Assembly (NCBI RefSeq): GCF_023716565.1
Contig: NZ_CP071849.1
Coordinates: 248,001 to 312,000 of the forward strand
Direction: 5' to 3'
Source: Vibrio sp. SCSIO 43136
GTDB lineage: Bacteria > Pseudomonadota > Gammaproteobacteria > Enterobacterales > Vibrionaceae
Length of the DNA stretch: 64,000 bases
Every line of letters starts with the position of its first letter. The first letter of the stretch is position 1. Positions 27,915-37,753 of this stretch are shown here, one piece after another. Under the pieces are notes generated by a model that saw only the letters and a program-made list of their open reading frames with translations, was not told where the DNA came from and did not search any database. Made by a program: the position numbers and the translations under genes.

Positions 27915-29435
27915 ATGTCCTTATTGGAAATGCGAAACATTGTAAAAACCTTTGGTCCAGTTAAAGCGCTTGATGGTGTCAGCATAAGCCTAGCAAAAGG
28001 CGAAGTTCTTTCTTTATGTGGTGAGAATGGCTCCGGAAAGTCAACCCTAATGAAGGTTTTGTGCGGGATCTACCCAGTAGGGGATTACCAAGGTGAAATT
28101 GTCTATCAGGGTAAAAAACTACAGGCGACCGGCATAGCCGATACAGAGTCTGTGGGGATTGCCATCATCCACCAAGAGTTAACGCTAGTAAAAGAGTTAT
28201 CTATTCTTGAGAACCTGTTTTTAGGTGCGGAGCTTTCCAGCCACGGTTTTCTCGATTACGAGTTGATGTTCTATGAATCTCAACTGTTACTAAAAAAAGT
28301 AAAATTGAACGTTTCTCCAGAGACCAAAGTGTCGGATTTAGGTGTTGGTCAGCAGCAGTTGGTCGAAATAGCTAAGGCGCTGTCTAAGAATGCCAAATTA
28401 TTGGTACTTGATGAGCCAACGGCACCATTGACGGAGTCGGAAACCGAGATCCTTTTGGACTTGGTCAAGGACTTACGAGATACCGGGGTAAGTTGTATTT
28501 ATATCTCTCACAAACTGGGTGAGGTAAAAGAGATTTCAGACCAGATTTGTGTGATTCGCGATGGGAAACATATTGGCACTCGAGCTGCTGCTGAGATGAG
28601 TACCGATGACATTATTACCATGATGGTCGGACGCGAAATGAAGCAGCTTTTCCCGCGTGAGGAACACGATATTGGTGAGGTCGTATTAGAAGTAAGCAAT
28701 GTCGTTGCGGCTGATAAGACCAATACCAGCATTCAAAAAGTTAAAGGTGCAAGTTTCCAGTTGCGTAAGGGCGAGATACTTGGTGTATCAGGCTTAGTAG
28801 GAGCTGGACGTACAGAACTGATGGAATGCATATACGGCTGCTACCGAGGTAAATACCAAGCAGATATTAAGCTCGATGGTGAGTCGCTTTCTATTAACAG
28901 TAGCAGGGATGCGTTAGCCCTTGGTATCGCCATGGTGCCAGAAGACCGAAAGAAAAATGGCATCGTGCCTATTATGTCAGTGGGTGAGAACATCACCTTG
29001 GCTAACCTTGATCAGTTTATGGCGTATGGATTGCTTGATGATTCCAAAGAGGCTTCTGCAATCAATGACTCTATTGAGCAGCTTACTGTGAAAACGCCTA
29101 ATTCGGCATTAGCGATCAAAAACCTTTCTGGGGGCAATCAACAAAAAGCGATATTAGCGCGTTTTTTGATGATTAACCCACGCGTCTTGATATTGGACGA
29201 ACCTACTCGTGGCATCGATGTTGGTGCGAAATATGAAATCTATAAGCTCATGTTTCAGTTAGTTAAAAATGGAATATCCATCATTATGGTCTCTTCAGAA
29301 CTGCCAGAAGTATTGGGAATTAGTGACCGTGTTTTAGTGATGCATGAAGGAGAGATCAAAGGTGATCTCGTCAATGAAAACTTAACCCAAGAAATCATTA
29401 TGGACTGCGCACTTGCAGAAGGAGTACCTGCGTGA
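27915..29435 (+). CDS. xylG: D-xylose ABC transporter, ATPase
   Basis: Duplicated ABC ATPase of the sugar (CUT2) class. Domain 1: Walker [10 protein letters not shown] near 39, signature L-G-V-G-Q-Q-Q, Walker B L-V-L-D-E-P. Domain 2 has the altered P-loop G-L-V-G-A-G-R-T-E usual in CUT2 second domains, then L-S-G-G-N-Q-Q-K and [11 protein letters not shown]. 506 residues. Its stop overlaps the xylH start by four bases (GTGA), so the two are coupled. Confidence 0.95.
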   Translation: MSLLEMRNIVKTFGPVKALDGVSISLAKGEVLSLCGENGSGKSTLMKVLCGIYPVGDYQGEIVYQGKKLQATGIADTESVGIAIIHQELTLVKELSILENLFLGAELSSHGFLDYELMFYESQLLLKKVKLNVSPETKVSDLGVGQQQLVEIAKALSKNAKLLVLDEPTAPLTESETEILLDLVKDLRDTGVSCIYISHKLGEVKEISDQICVIRDGKHIGTRAAAEMSTDDIITMMVGREMKQLFPREEHDIGEVVLEVSNVVAADKTNTSIQKVKGASFQLRKGEILGVSGLVGAGRTELMECIYGCYRGKYQADIKLDGESLSINSSRDALALGIAMVPEDRKKNGIVPIMSVGENITLANLDQFMAYGLLDDSKEASAINDSIEQLTVKTPNSALAIKNLSGGNQQKAILARFLMINPRVLILDEPTRGIDVGAKYEIYKLMFQLVKNGISIIMVSSELPEVLGISDRVLVMHEGEIKGDLVNENLTQEIIMDCALAEGVPA

Positions 29436-30607
29436 ACGAGCAAACGAAATCTATGCAGATAGAAGGTGGACAATCCCTTTGGAGCAAAATCAAAGGTGGC
29501 AATGTTCAACTCATGGTTATGGCGGCTGCGATTTTATTCATCATGCTGTTTTTTAGCATTATGACAGAGTGGAGCTACCTGACGCCTCGAAATATTTCTA
29601 ACTTATTTAGACAAACAGCGATCACCGGTATTTTGGCTATCGGAATGGTCTACGTCATCATATCAGGGGAAATCGATCTGTCCGTTGGCTCTATGATGGG
29701 GCTATTGGGTGGTGTTGCTGCAATCATGGATGTATGGCTTGGGCTACCGCTGCCTTTGACGATTGTGCTAACTCTTGTTGCAGGTTTCCTATTGGGTGCG
29801 TGGAACGGCTGGTGGGTGGCATACCGTAAGGTGCCGTCTTTCATTGTGACCTTGGCTGGTATGCTGGCTTTTCGAGGGATTCTAATTGGTATCACTGACG
29901 GGACAACCGTAGCTCCAACCTCTGATGCGATGTCTTTGATAGGGCAAAGCTACTTGCCGAACATGCTGAGCATGATTTTGGGTGTGGGCTGTCTGGCTAT
30001 CTATTTCGGCTGGCAGAAGAAGCGCAACTCAGTACGTCAAAAGTACAGTTTGCCAACGGCATCTGCACAAAGCCAACTGATGAAAAGTGCGTTTATCGGT
30101 ATCGCAGCATTGTCGATGATCCTGTTACTTAATAACTACCGCGGTGTGCCAACCCCAGTGTTGCTTCTAACTTTCTTCCTTATTGTCGGTACTATTGTGG
30201 CAACCAAAACTAGCTTTGGTCGCCGTATTTATGCCATCGGTGGTAACGTTGAAGCGGCGAGATTATCAGGTATTGATGTTGAGAAGACCAAGATGGCAGT
30301 CTATGCCATGAACGGCTTCTTGGTTGCGGTTGCGGGACTGATTTTGAGCTCTCGCCTCGGTGCCGGTTCTCCATCGGCTGGTAACATTGCAGAGCTTGAT
30401 GCGATTGCCGCTTGTGTTATCGGTGGTACCAGTATGGCCGGTGGTGTTGGTACGGTTATCGGAGCGGTTATAGGCGCATTTATCATGGCCTCGTTGGATA
30501 ACGGCATGAGTATGATGGACGTACCTACGTTTTGGCAGTACATCGTGAAAGGTTCAATCCTATTGCTTGCAGTGTGGATGGACAGCGCAACCAAACAGAG
30601 TCGATAA
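29432..30607 (+). CDS. xylH: D-xylose ABC transporter, permease
   Basis: Inner-membrane channel with about ten helices, family of RbsC/Xyl[10 protein letters not shown] near residue 70 and the C-terminal [10 protein letters not shown] are family signatures. The GTG start overlaps the xylG stop. A terminator follows at 30637, so the operon is xylFGH only; the TPR gene downstream is probably separate. Confidence 0.95.
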   Translation: MNEQTKSMQIEGGQSLWSKIKGGNVQLMVMAAAILFIMLFFSIMTEWSYLTPRNISNLFRQTAITGILAIGMVYVIISGEIDLSVGSMMGLLGGVAAIMDVWLGLPLPLTIVLTLVAGFLLGAWNGWWVAYRKVPSFIVTLAGMLAFRGILIGITDGTTVAPTSDAMSLIGQSYLPNMLSMILGVGCLAIYFGWQKKRNSVRQKYSLPTASAQSQLMKSAFIGIAALSMILLLNNYRGVPTPVLLLTFFLIVGTIVATKTSFGRRIYAIGGNVEAARLSGIDVEKTKMAVYAMNGFLVAVAGLILSSRLGAGSPSAGNIAELDAIAACVIGGTSMAGGVGTVIGAVIGAFIMASLDNGMSMMDVPTFWQYIVKGSILLLAVWMDSATKQSR

Positions 30608-30636
30608 GACCTAGCACTTAAAAATATCCTTCTATT

Positions 30637-30661
30637 GCCAGCCCTTGGGCTGGCTTTTTTT
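30637..30661 (+). terminator. Rho-independent terminator of xylFGH
   Basis: GCCAGCCC/GGGCTGGC with a TT loop, then T7. A textbook terminator 30 bases past the xylH stop. Confidence 0.92.
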
Positions 30662-30807
30662 GTTTTTAAATAGAACTACCGTCCAAGAAAACCTTTCGTA
30701 TACGCTAACCTAGAGGTAACCCACCAAGGTGAAAACGATTGTTAAGGGCATCCAATGCTAGGTAATCTAACCACCCAGTAGTTGTATTTCTAGACTGAGA
30801 AAAGAAT

Positions 30808-31296
30808 ATGGACAACGTCATACAGCAAGCGATTTCATTGAGAAAACAACAGAGACACCCAGAAAGTCGAACACTGCTATCCGGTTTGCTAGAAGACAAC
30901 GATTACGCAGCTAGAGCCCATCTTCATATTGCATGGTCGTACGATAATGAGGGTTGCGAACGAGAGGCTATAGCACACTATTTAGCCTCTGTTGCCGAAA
31001 CAGGTAAGCTTGAAGCCACGGAACGATTTGATGCTCTCTTCGGCTTAGCGTCTACCTATCGCTGTACAGGCGATTACATCAATGCAATAAGATATTTCGA
31101 GCAAACATTAGAAGAATATCCAGAGGCAATCGAGGTGCTCCCTTTTTATGCAATGTGTCTGTATAACGTAGGGCAGCACAAACGAGCGATATCTATATTG
31201 TTAGAATTATTGGTATCAACAACTGATAACCAAAAAATAAAGCAGTATAAAAGGGCGATAGAATTATATGCCCAAGATTTAGACCGTGAATGGTGA
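30808..31296 (+). CDS. Small tetratricopeptide-repeat protein
   Basis: A 162-residue soluble TPR protein. At least three TPR units are visible, with A-R-A-H-L-H-I-A-W-S-Y-D, A-L-F-G-L-A-S-T-Y-R-C-T-G-D-Y and F-Y-A-M-C-L-Y-N-V-G-Q as helix A parts. There is no signal peptide. It lies between xylH and xylA, but its own start region follows the xylFGH terminator, so a link to xylose is not shown. The partner is unknown. Confidence 0.75.
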   Translation: MDNVIQQAISLRKQQRHPESRTLLSGLLEDNDYAARAHLHIAWSYDNEGCEREAIAHYLASVAETGKLEATERFDALFGLASTYRCTGDYINAIRYFEQTLEEYPEAIEVLPFYAMCLYNVGQHKRAISILLELLVSTTDNQKIKQYKRAIELYAQDLDREW

Positions 31297-31310
31297 AAAT
31301 ATAAGAATAT

Positions 31311-31335
31311 AAAAAAGCCCGACCAAAGGTCGGGC
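31311..31335 (-). terminator. Rho-independent terminator of xylA
   Basis: GCCCGACC/GGTCGGGC with an AAA loop (31317-31335), with a run of A just before it on the plus strand, i.e. T-run after the hairpin in the minus direction. It ends the xylA transcript. Confidence 0.85.
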
Positions 31336-31384
31336 AAATATATGGATCTAATTGTGGGGGTTAATTAATCCATAGGAGCTGGTG

Positions 31385-32704
31385 TTACTTAAAAATAAAC
31401 TGGTTCACTATGTTCTCAAGAGCCTCCTGTCTTCCTGACTGTTTGACTGGTGTTAGGTTGGTGTCTGTGGCAAAGTTCGCCAAAGATTCCAATGAGTGGT
31501 TACCGTTCAAGATTTTACTGCCAAGATCGCCACTCCAACCTGCATAGCGCTGTGCAATGTTTTTCGATAGCACATCGTTTTCAATCATGTTTGCTGCACG
31601 TTCAAGTGATAGCGCCATTACGTCCATGCCACCGATATGGCCGTGGAATAGATCTTCAGCATCGATTGATGGACGACGGACACGAGCATCAAAGTTGAAA
31701 CCACCGGTGGTAAAGCCGCCTGCTTTTAGGATTTCATACATGACTAAAGTGTTTTCTTCGATGCTGTTCGGGAACTGGTCAGTATCCCAACCTAGTTGGG
31801 CATCACCTCGGTTAGCATCGATTGAACCAAAAATGCCCAAAGAGGTGGCGGTTGCGACTTCATGTTGGAAACTGTGTCCGGCAAGAGTGGCATGGTTGGC
31901 TTCGATATTAACCTTGATTTCCTTTTCCAAACCGTACTGTTTAAGGAAGCCGTATACCGTTGCTGTATCGTAGTCGTACTGGTGTTTGGTTGGCTCTTGA
32001 GGTTTCGGTTCAATGAGAATGGTGCCGTTAAAGCCGATTTTGTGTTTGTGCTCGACGACCATCTGCATCAGTCGACCTAACTGCTCTCGTTCTTGACGCA
32101 GATCGGTGTTTAGTAAGGTCTCATACCCTTCTCTACCGCCCCAAAGTACGTAGTTTTCACCACCTAGACGTTTGGTCGCACCCATTGCATTGAAGATTTG
32201 AGTCGCAGCGTAAGCAAAAACTTCAGGGTCAGGGTTTGTGCCTGCACCCGCCATGTAACGCGGATTCGAAAAGGCGTTAGCGGTACCCCAAAGTAATTTC
32301 AACCCTGTGTCTTGCTGTTTTTGTTCGAGCACATCGACCATGGTTTGGAAGTTGTTAACATACTCTTTAATTGAGTTGCCTTCAGGCGCAACATCGGTGT
32401 CGTGGAAGCAATAAAAAGGTACGCTTAGCTTAGAGAAAAAGTCAAAAGCAGCGTCGGCTTTCATCATCGCCATTTCCATTGCATCACCGTTTTTATGCCA
32501 AGGGCGGTCGAAGGTTCCCGCACCAAAAACATCTGAGCCTGGCCAGCAGAAGTTGTGCCAGTAACATGCAGCGAAACGGAGATGATCTTTCATGCTTTTT
32601 CCTAAGATCATTTTGTCTGCATCGTAATGTCTGAATGCTAGAGGGTTTTGGCTCTCCTTGCCCTCAAACTGGACTTTCTTAATATTTTTGAAGAATTCGG
32701 TCAT
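31385..32704 (-). CDS. xylA: Xylose isomerase
   Basis: Converts D-xylose to D-xylulose in the cytosol, first step of the isomerase pathway. 439 residues, almost the E. coli length. Visible family motifs: the [11 protein letters not shown] segment, C-F-H-D-T-D-V-A-P with the catalytic His and Asp, the metal-binding [22 protein letters not shown], and D-T-D-Q-F-P. It is transcribed alone from the minus strand, with a candidate XylR site AAAAAATCATAA on the minus strand about 70 bases upstream. Confidence 0.97.
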   Translation of the reverse strand: MTEFFKNIKKVQFEGKESQNPLAFRHYDADKMILGKSMKDHLRFAACYWHNFCWPGSDVFGAGTFDRPWHKNGDAMEMAMMKADAAFDFFSKLSVPFYCFHDTDVAPEGNSIKEYVNNFQTMVDVLEQKQQDTGLKLLWGTANAFSNPRYMAGAGTNPDPEVFAYAATQIFNAMGATKRLGGENYVLWGGREGYETLLNTDLRQEREQLGRLMQMVVEHKHKIGFNGTILIEPKPQEPTKHQYDYDTATVYGFLKQYGLEKEIKVNIEANHATLAGHSFQHEVATATSLGIFGSIDANRGDAQLGWDTDQFPNSIEENTLVMYEILKAGGFTTGGFNFDARVRRPSIDAEDLFHGHIGGMDVMALSLERAANMIENDVLSKNIAQRYAGWSGDLGSKILNGNHSLESLANFATDTNLTPVKQSGRQEALENIVNQFIFK

Positions 32705-32772
32705 AACACATATCCATTTGGTGGTTGTTCGTCGTTCTTCTTAATATTTGTTCGTTTTTAACTTGGCAGCAA

Positions 32773-32784
32773 TTATGATTTTTT
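32773..32784 (-). promoter_or_regulatory. Candidate XylR operator upstream of xylA
   Basis: AAAAAATCATAA read on the minus strand, followed by TTG. It matches the elements before xylF (GAAAAATCATAA) and xylB (GAAAAATCGTAA, also followed by TTG) at 11 and 10 of 12 bases. The E. coli xylA/xylF operator as I recall it also contains AAAAATCGTAA. Confidence 0.55.
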
Positions 32785-32864
32785 GTACCCGATTTAACCT
32801 ATTTGGCAATTATCAATAAACTCTCAAGAACTGTGACTTGAACCATAAAAATCTAGTGGCTGGT

Positions 32865-32889
32865 AATAAAAAAGGGAGCTGAGCTCCCT
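32865..32889 (-). terminator. Rho-independent terminator of xylR
   Basis: AGGGAGC/GCTCCCT with a TGA loop (32873-32889). The A-run at 32867-32873 gives a T-tail in the minus direction. Confidence 0.85.
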
Positions 32890-32924
32890 ATAAAATCTTG
32901 CCTTTATATTGGACCTTACCAAAT

Positions 32925-34106
32925 CTAATTATTCTCAATTCGGTAGTCTTTTGGTGTTTGTTGTAGATTTTTCTTGAACACAGAATACATATATTGCAAT
33001 GAAGGGTAGCCGCTCATTTCAGCGACCTCAGCAATTGGCAAAGCGGTATTTCGTAGTAGTGAGCAAGCACGTTTTAGCTTTGAGTTGTGGATTTCTTGAT
33101 GGATAGAGTGGCCCCGTTCGTCCTTAAAACGGGTTTCCATATTAGAGCGAGAAATGCCAACGTAGGTGAGCACCTGATCAACTTTGATACCTTTACAAGC
33201 ATTATGGCGGATGTAGTGCATGGCTTGTATAACATAAGGGTCCTTTAACGCCTGATAATCAGTGCTTTGACGTTCAAATACTTTAGTGGGGGGGACGAGC
33301 TTTCTGACCGGCTTTATCGGCTCACTAGGATTTTTTTCTTGCCTACGAATGATGTCATGAAGTGTTTTAGCGGCCTTATATCCCATTTGGTTGCAGCCTT
33401 GGCCGACTGAGGTAAGCGACACTCGGGACAAGTAACGAGTCAGTTCTTCATTATCGATCCCAACGATGGAAACTTTATCTGGCACGATAATATTGAGATG
33501 GTCACATACTTGAAGTAGGTGGCGAGCTCGAGCATCGGTCGCAGCAACAATGCCCACAGGCGTTGGCAGCATTTGCAGCCAATCGGCAAGGCGGTTCATG
33601 TCGTATTGCCAGGTAGATGAGTTGGTATCTCCACCAAAATACATAGCCCCTTGGTAACCTGCATTTTCCACGATGTCCTGAAATGCATTGGCTCGCTCTG
33701 ATGACCAGCGTCTAGTCGGGTCAGGTGTAAAACCGTAGAAAGCAAAATTTTCCAGCCCTTTTTCTTTGAGGTGCTGAAAAGCAAGTTCGACTAATGCGTG
33801 GTTATCGGTGGCGATGTAAGGGATATCTGGATAATCTTTGGCATCAGCGTAAGAGCCCCCTACACCAACCACAGGTATCTCAGAGTCTTTAAGCATGGCT
33901 TCAATCTCTGGGTTATCAAAGTCAGCAATAACCCCGTCTCCTTGCCAGTGCTTATAGTTTTCTAAGTGAGTGGTAAAGTCTTCTTCAATGTAGATGTCCC
34001 AATCACACTGAGATGCCTGAAGGTATTCCCCTATGCCTTTGATGACCTGACGGTCATAAATTTTATTAGCGTTAAAAAGTAAGGTGATTCGATACTTCTT
34101 ATCCAT
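32925..34106 (-). CDS. xylR: Xylose operon activator XylR (AraC type)
   Basis: N-terminal LacI/periplasmic-binding-like sugar domain (about 1-285) beginning Y-R-I-T-L-L-F-N-A-N-K-I-Y-D-R-Q-V, then an AraC-type double helix-turn-helix (about 295-390) with H-N-A-C-K-G-I-K-V-D-Q-V-L and the second helix pair ending Y-P-S-L-Q-Y-M-Y-S-V-F-K-K. Very close to E. coli XylR, which binds D-xylose and activates xylA and xylF promoters. The ATG at 34106 matches the known N-terminus; the frame extends to a TTG at 34136. Divergent from xylB. Confidence 0.95.
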   Translation of the reverse strand: MDKKYRITLLFNANKIYDRQVIKGIGEYLQASQCDWDIYIEEDFTTHLENYKHWQGDGVIADFDNPEIEAMLKDSEIPVVGVGGSYADAKDYPDIPYIATDNHALVELAFQHLKEKGLENFAFYGFTPDPTRRWSSERANAFQDIVENAGYQGAMYFGGDTNSSTWQYDMNRLADWLQMLPTPVGIVAATDARARHLLQVCDHLNIIVPDKVSIVGIDNEELTRYLSRVSLTSVGQGCNQMGYKAAKTLHDIIRRQEKNPSEPIKPVRKLVPPTKVFERQSTDYQALKDPYVIQAMHYIRHNACKGIKVDQVLTYVGISRSNMETRFKDERGHSIHQEIHNSKLKRACSLLRNTALPIAEVAEMSGYPSLQYMYSVFKKNLQQTPKDYRIENN

Positions 34107-34207
34107 ATTTTTATTCTGCCGTCCTTTTGTTAACAATCATGTTAGCAGGCTGTTTTATGACCCGATGTGATCACTACCTCACCAAGGAAATCCTTGAATA
34201 GTGGAAT

Positions 34208-34234
34208 GAAAAATCGTAATTGAGTGAAGATTAA
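34208..34234 (+). promoter_or_regulatory. Candidate XylR operator upstream of xylB
   Basis: GAAAAATCGTAA at 34208-34219 with a weaker direct repeat GAAGATTAA at 34226-34234, 18 bases later. It lies about 100 bases upstream of the xylB start in the divergent xylR-xylB gap. Confidence 0.55.
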
Positions 34235-34312
34235 GCTCGGCTCTACACTCTAAAATATCTTGTCGCTTTGGATGAATCACCGAGAGTGGCGAATTACACA
34301 CAAGGAGTGAAT

Positions 34313-35764
34313 ATGTATATCGGTATCGATCTTGGAACATCGGGTGTGAAGGTAGTGGCTATCTCTCGTGAGGGTAAAGTGCTGGCTTCCGCATCTGAAC
34401 CTTTAACTGTATCTCGTCCAAAACCACTATGGTCAGAGCAAGACCCCTTAGATTGGTGGTTAGCGACCAATGGGGCAATTAAGACTCTACAATCTCAATG
34501 TGATTTTTCTCAAGTCAAAGCGATTGGTTTTTCTGGCCAGATGCATGGTGCGACTTTACTTGACCAAAACAATGAAGTCCTAAGGCCCGCCATATTGTGG
34601 AATGACGGTCGATGCAAAGCGGAATGTGACCAACTCGAAGCGGAAGTTGTCGATAGTCGCGAGATCACAGGCAATATCATGATGCCGGGTTTTACAGCAC
34701 CCAAATTAAAATGGGTCGCCAATCATGAGCCTGATATATTCGCCAAGGTTAATAAGGTGTTGTTACCAAAGGATTACTTGCGATTTTTGATGACAGGGGA
34801 GTTTGTGTCAGAAATGTCTGATGCTTCTGGCACCTTGTGGATGGATGTAGGTAAGCGCGATTGGAATGATGACCTACTGAATGCCACGGGCTTAACACGT
34901 TCCAACATGCCAACCTTGGTCGAAGGTACCGAGGTGACTGGGTATTTGAGCCTTGAAGTAGCATTAGAATGGGGCATGAATCAAGTGCCTGTTGTCGGTG
35001 GTGGTGGGGATAACGCCGCAGGAGCCGCAGGAGTTGGGATAATTAACCCAGGGCAGGCAATGCTTTCGCTAGGCACATCGGGCGTGTACTTCTCCGTCAA
35101 CCAGGGATTTATTGCAAACCCTGAATCCGCTCTGCACAGTTTTTGTCATGCTCTACCAAACACTTGGCACACGATGTCCGTGATTTTGAGCGCTGCCTCT
35201 TGCCTTGATTGGGTTCAGTCGCTTACCGGGTTTGACAGTGTCGGCGATATGCTAGAGCAGGTTGAAGCAAACGCTAACCCTGATTCATCCGTCACCTTTT
35301 TGCCTTATCTTTCGGGTGAACGTACACCACATAACGATCCAGAAGCAAAAGGAGTGTTCTTTGGCATGACTCATAGCACCACTAAGTATGAGTTGGTCCA
35401 AGCGGTGTTAGAAGGCGTTGGTTTTGCATTTGCTGATGGTTTGGAAGCACTGCATGGCGAAACACAAGTATCAAACGAAATATCGTTGATTGGTGGTGGG
35501 GCTCGCAGCCGATATTGGCGTCAAATGTTAGCCGATATTCTTCAAGTACCTATGGTGTATCGAGAAGGAGGCGAAGTAGGACCCGCATTAGGAGCAGCTC
35601 GCCTTGCTATCTTGGGGACTGAGCCCAACCTGAATGCTCAAGACATTTGCCCTGTACCACCTTTAGTGGAGCGACATGAACCGACCTGTGAGCAGATAGC
35701 AAGCTATCAAGCTAAGCGCAAAACGTATCAAGCACTCTACTTGAGTCTTAAAGACCTGTTTTAA
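34313..35764 (+). CDS. xylB: Xylulokinase
   Basis: FGGY-family kinase that makes D-xylulose 5-phosphate for the pentose phosphate pathway. It starts M-Y-I-G-I-D-L-G-T-S-G-V-K, the phosphate-binding loop. G-F-S-G-Q-M-H-G sits in the substrate site, and the second FGGY signature region is near G-G-G-A-R-S-R-Y-W-R. The ATG at 34313 with AAGGAG upstream gives 483 residues, the usual size; the longer frame from 34268 is not used. A terminator follows at 35805. Confidence 0.96.
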   Translation: MYIGIDLGTSGVKVVAISREGKVLASASEPLTVSRPKPLWSEQDPLDWWLATNGAIKTLQSQCDFSQVKAIGFSGQMHGATLLDQNNEVLRPAILWNDGRCKAECDQLEAEVVDSREITGNIMMPGFTAPKLKWVANHEPDIFAKVNKVLLPKDYLRFLMTGEFVSEMSDASGTLWMDVGKRDWNDDLLNATGLTRSNMPTLVEGTEVTGYLSLEVALEWGMNQVPVVGGGGDNAAGAAGVGIINPGQAMLSLGTSGVYFSVNQGFIANPESALHSFCHALPNTWHTMSVILSAASCLDWVQSLTGFDSVGDMLEQVEANANPDSSVTFLPYLSGERTPHNDPEAKGVFFGMTHSTTKYELVQAVLEGVGFAFADGLEALHGETQVSNEISLIGGGARSRYWRQMLADILQVPMVYREGGEVGPALGAARLAILGTEPNLNAQDICPVPPLVERHEPTCEQIASYQAKRKTYQALYLSLKDLF

Positions 35765-35804
35765 ACCGAGGGGAGTAGGTGTTGAGACAGCGGCACTTAC
35801 TGTT

Positions 35805-35838
35805 GCGCCAGTCATAGAGTTTCGGCTGGCGCTTTTTT
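35805..35838 (+). terminator. Rho-independent terminator of xylB
   Basis: GCGCCAG (35805-35811) pairs with CTGGCGC (35826-35832), followed by T6. Confidence 0.88.
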
Positions 35839-35967
35839 ATTCCAAATAATCAATAGCCGATTGAGCGGGTTGTCGTGTCAATCAAACTATCAATTTTCCC
35901 TATTTGACCGCTACAGAGAGCATGAATATATTGTGAAGGATTAAATGGATTTACAGTAGAAAGTTAC

Positions 35968-36438
35968 ATGTCACTAGATAAAACGGATTTAGCGATTCTA
36001 CGCCAACTACGACTTCACGGTAGGATGCCGATTGTAGAGCTGGCGAAACTCGTACACCTCACCACGTCTCCTTGCTCTGATAGGGTTAAGCGCTTAGAAA
36101 AAGAAGGCTATATCAAGGGCTACCATGCGGAGTTGTGTCCAGAGAAAATGCAGCTGGATGTGCAGGTGTTTATTCATATTCGACTCGACCAGACGAGTTT
36201 TTCCGTGTTTGAAAAGTTCGCCCAAGCCGCCGATCTGATGCCTGAAATTGAGGAGTGTTACTCACTGTCAGGGGATTTCGATACCATGATCAAAGTGCGT
36301 GTCAAAGACATGAAAGCCTATCAAGAATTTATGTCTTCAAAGCTTGCTAGTTTGCCGGGCGTTATTCAAACCCGCAGTGAGGTGGTGATTGAAGAGCATA
36401 AGGTCGGATTTGGTATAAACCCGGATATGGTCGGTTAA
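35968..36438 (+). CDS. Lrp/AsnC family transcriptional regulator
   Basis: 156 residues. N-terminal helix-turn-helix D-L-A-I-L-R-Q-L-R-L-H-G-R-M-P-I-V-E-L-A with the recognition helix around T-T-S-P-C-S-D-R-V-K-R-L-E, then the RAM ligand-binding domain (about 65-145) with S-G-D-F-D-T-M-I-K-V. Typical of local amino-acid regulators. No obvious target gene lies alongside. Confidence 0.9.
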   Translation: MSLDKTDLAILRQLRLHGRMPIVELAKLVHLTTSPCSDRVKRLEKEGYIKGYHAELCPEKMQLDVQVFIHIRLDQTSFSVFEKFAQAADLMPEIEECYSLSGDFDTMIKVRVKDMKAYQEFMSSKLASLPGVIQTRSEVVIEEHKVGFGINPDMVG

Positions 36439-36581
36439 TTTTGCAGTGCCACTACAGAATGAGATCTACCTTCAATAGAGCACTGCAAGTGCTTGTTAAA
36501 GTACGGCATACTGTGGAATACTCAGTATCTTATCAATAAGACCGCATACATTGTGGCGATATCAGTAGAAGAGTATAAGAG

Positions 36582-36806
36582 ATGTACCCAATCAAATTAC
36601 TAGCATACAAATATGCTCAGTTTTCGAAAAAGTCGTCGTGGGCACATGGCCTAGTTTTAGCAATTTTGTTTGCCTCGTTTGCCGTTGTTGGTTATCAAGT
36701 ACTTGCTAATGAAGAGCTAAGCTACTTATCGTTAGTGCCTGTACAGCTATTGATGTTGGGATTGCTGGCGTTAGCGTCTAGTTATAAGCATCAAATGCCA
36801 AACTAA
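36582..36806 (+). CDS. Small two-helix membrane protein
   Basis: 74 residues with two hydrophobic stretches (around L-V-L-A-I-L-F-A-S-F-A-V-V-G and L-V-P-V-Q-L-L-M-L-G-L-L-A-L). The N-terminus is basic and the end is short and polar. An AAGAG-like site precedes the ATG. No family recognised; function unknown. Confidence 0.6.
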   Translation: MYPIKLLAYKYAQFSKKSSWAHGLVLAILFASFAVVGYQVLANEELSYLSLVPVQLLMLGLLALASSYKHQMPN

Positions 36807-36824
36807 AATGAGTATTTGAAAAGT

Positions 36825-36851
36825 TTAGGGTCAACGAAATGTTGACCCTAA
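36825..36851. terminator. Bidirectional terminator between small membrane gene and DUF445 gene
   Basis: TTAGGGTCAAC/GTTGACCCTAA, an 11-base perfect stem with a GAAAT loop between two convergent genes. T-rich tails are weak on both sides. Confidence 0.7.
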
Positions 36852-36855
36852 TTAC

Positions 36856-37566
36856 TTACATCACTTGTGATGAAATGACCCCAATCACACCACCAAAAAC
36901 ACCCCCCCAAACCACGAGCCAGCCTAGGTGAGTTTTTATCATCTCTTGAACCATCTCTTTGACCATTTTAGGCGTGAGTTCGTTAAGGCGTTGGTCGATG
37001 ATGTTCTCGATATTCTCTTCGATTTCAGCAATCATAGACGGCTGTTCTAGCTGATCTTTTAGCGCACTCTTTACCGTGTCGCTTTTACTAATATCGATCA
37101 CCGCTGTTTTCATTTTGTCGATAAACGGCTGCTTCATTGGTTCAAGCGCAGCTGCGCCACCTAGCATGGCTAACATGCCACCGAACTGCGAACCTTCGAT
37201 CACTTCCACAAGAGAATGATAGGCAGGTTCAAAATCGATTTTCTCAACCACTGGCTCTAAGTTTAGTGCGTTACCACTCGCCATTTCAGAGCTCAAGAAG
37301 CGGTCGATATTTTCTTGGGTGAAGAACTGCTGCATCATTAGGGTTTTTATGGCGAGTTTAAACTCTTCAAAACGTGCAGGAATAACACCAGAACCGTATA
37401 GCCCCGGCACTTTTTCAAACAGCATATGAATTGCTAGCCAGTTGGTGATTGCACCAGAGAAGGCAAACAAGCCAGCATATAGCACGATGTCATTGTGGCT
37501 AACGTAGCCAACGCCGAGCAGCATTAAGGCGATTAGATTGGTGATTACGCTTTTATTCATCATCAC
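36856..37566 (-). CDS. DUF445 family membrane protein
   Basis: 236 residues, with membrane helices near both ends and a long helical middle. N-A-I/G-A-I-T-N-W-L-A-I-H-M-L-F and the P-G-L-Y-G-S-G-V-I-P motif mark the DUF445 (YheB/YjiN-like) family, whose function is unknown. The repeated start M-M-M-N-K leaves the exact ATG uncertain by up to two codons. Confidence 0.88.
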   Translation of the reverse strand: MMMNKSVITNLIALMLLGVGYVSHNDIVLYAGLFAFSGAITNWLAIHMLFEKVPGLYGSGVIPARFEEFKLAIKTLMMQQFFTQENIDRFLSSEMASGNALNLEPVVEKIDFEPAYHSLVEVIEGSQFGGMLAMLGGAAALEPMKQPFIDKMKTAVIDISKSDTVKSALKDQLEQPSMIAEIEENIENIIDQRLNELTPKMVKEMVQEMIKTHLGWLVVWGGVFGGVIGVISSQVM

Positions 37567-37753
37567 TGAAAATGTTGTTAGGAATGTGGCAGCATTCTAT
37601 GTAAAGCGGCTTAAAAAGCAAAGTGTGTTGATAAGTCTAATGCAGAGAACTGCAAGTGAATCTGTTAAGCTGGTGCTATGTAAGACATTTTTCTTCCCTA
37701 GCGGATACCTATCACTGTGAGAATTTTAGTGTAAGTGATTACAAGGATATTGA

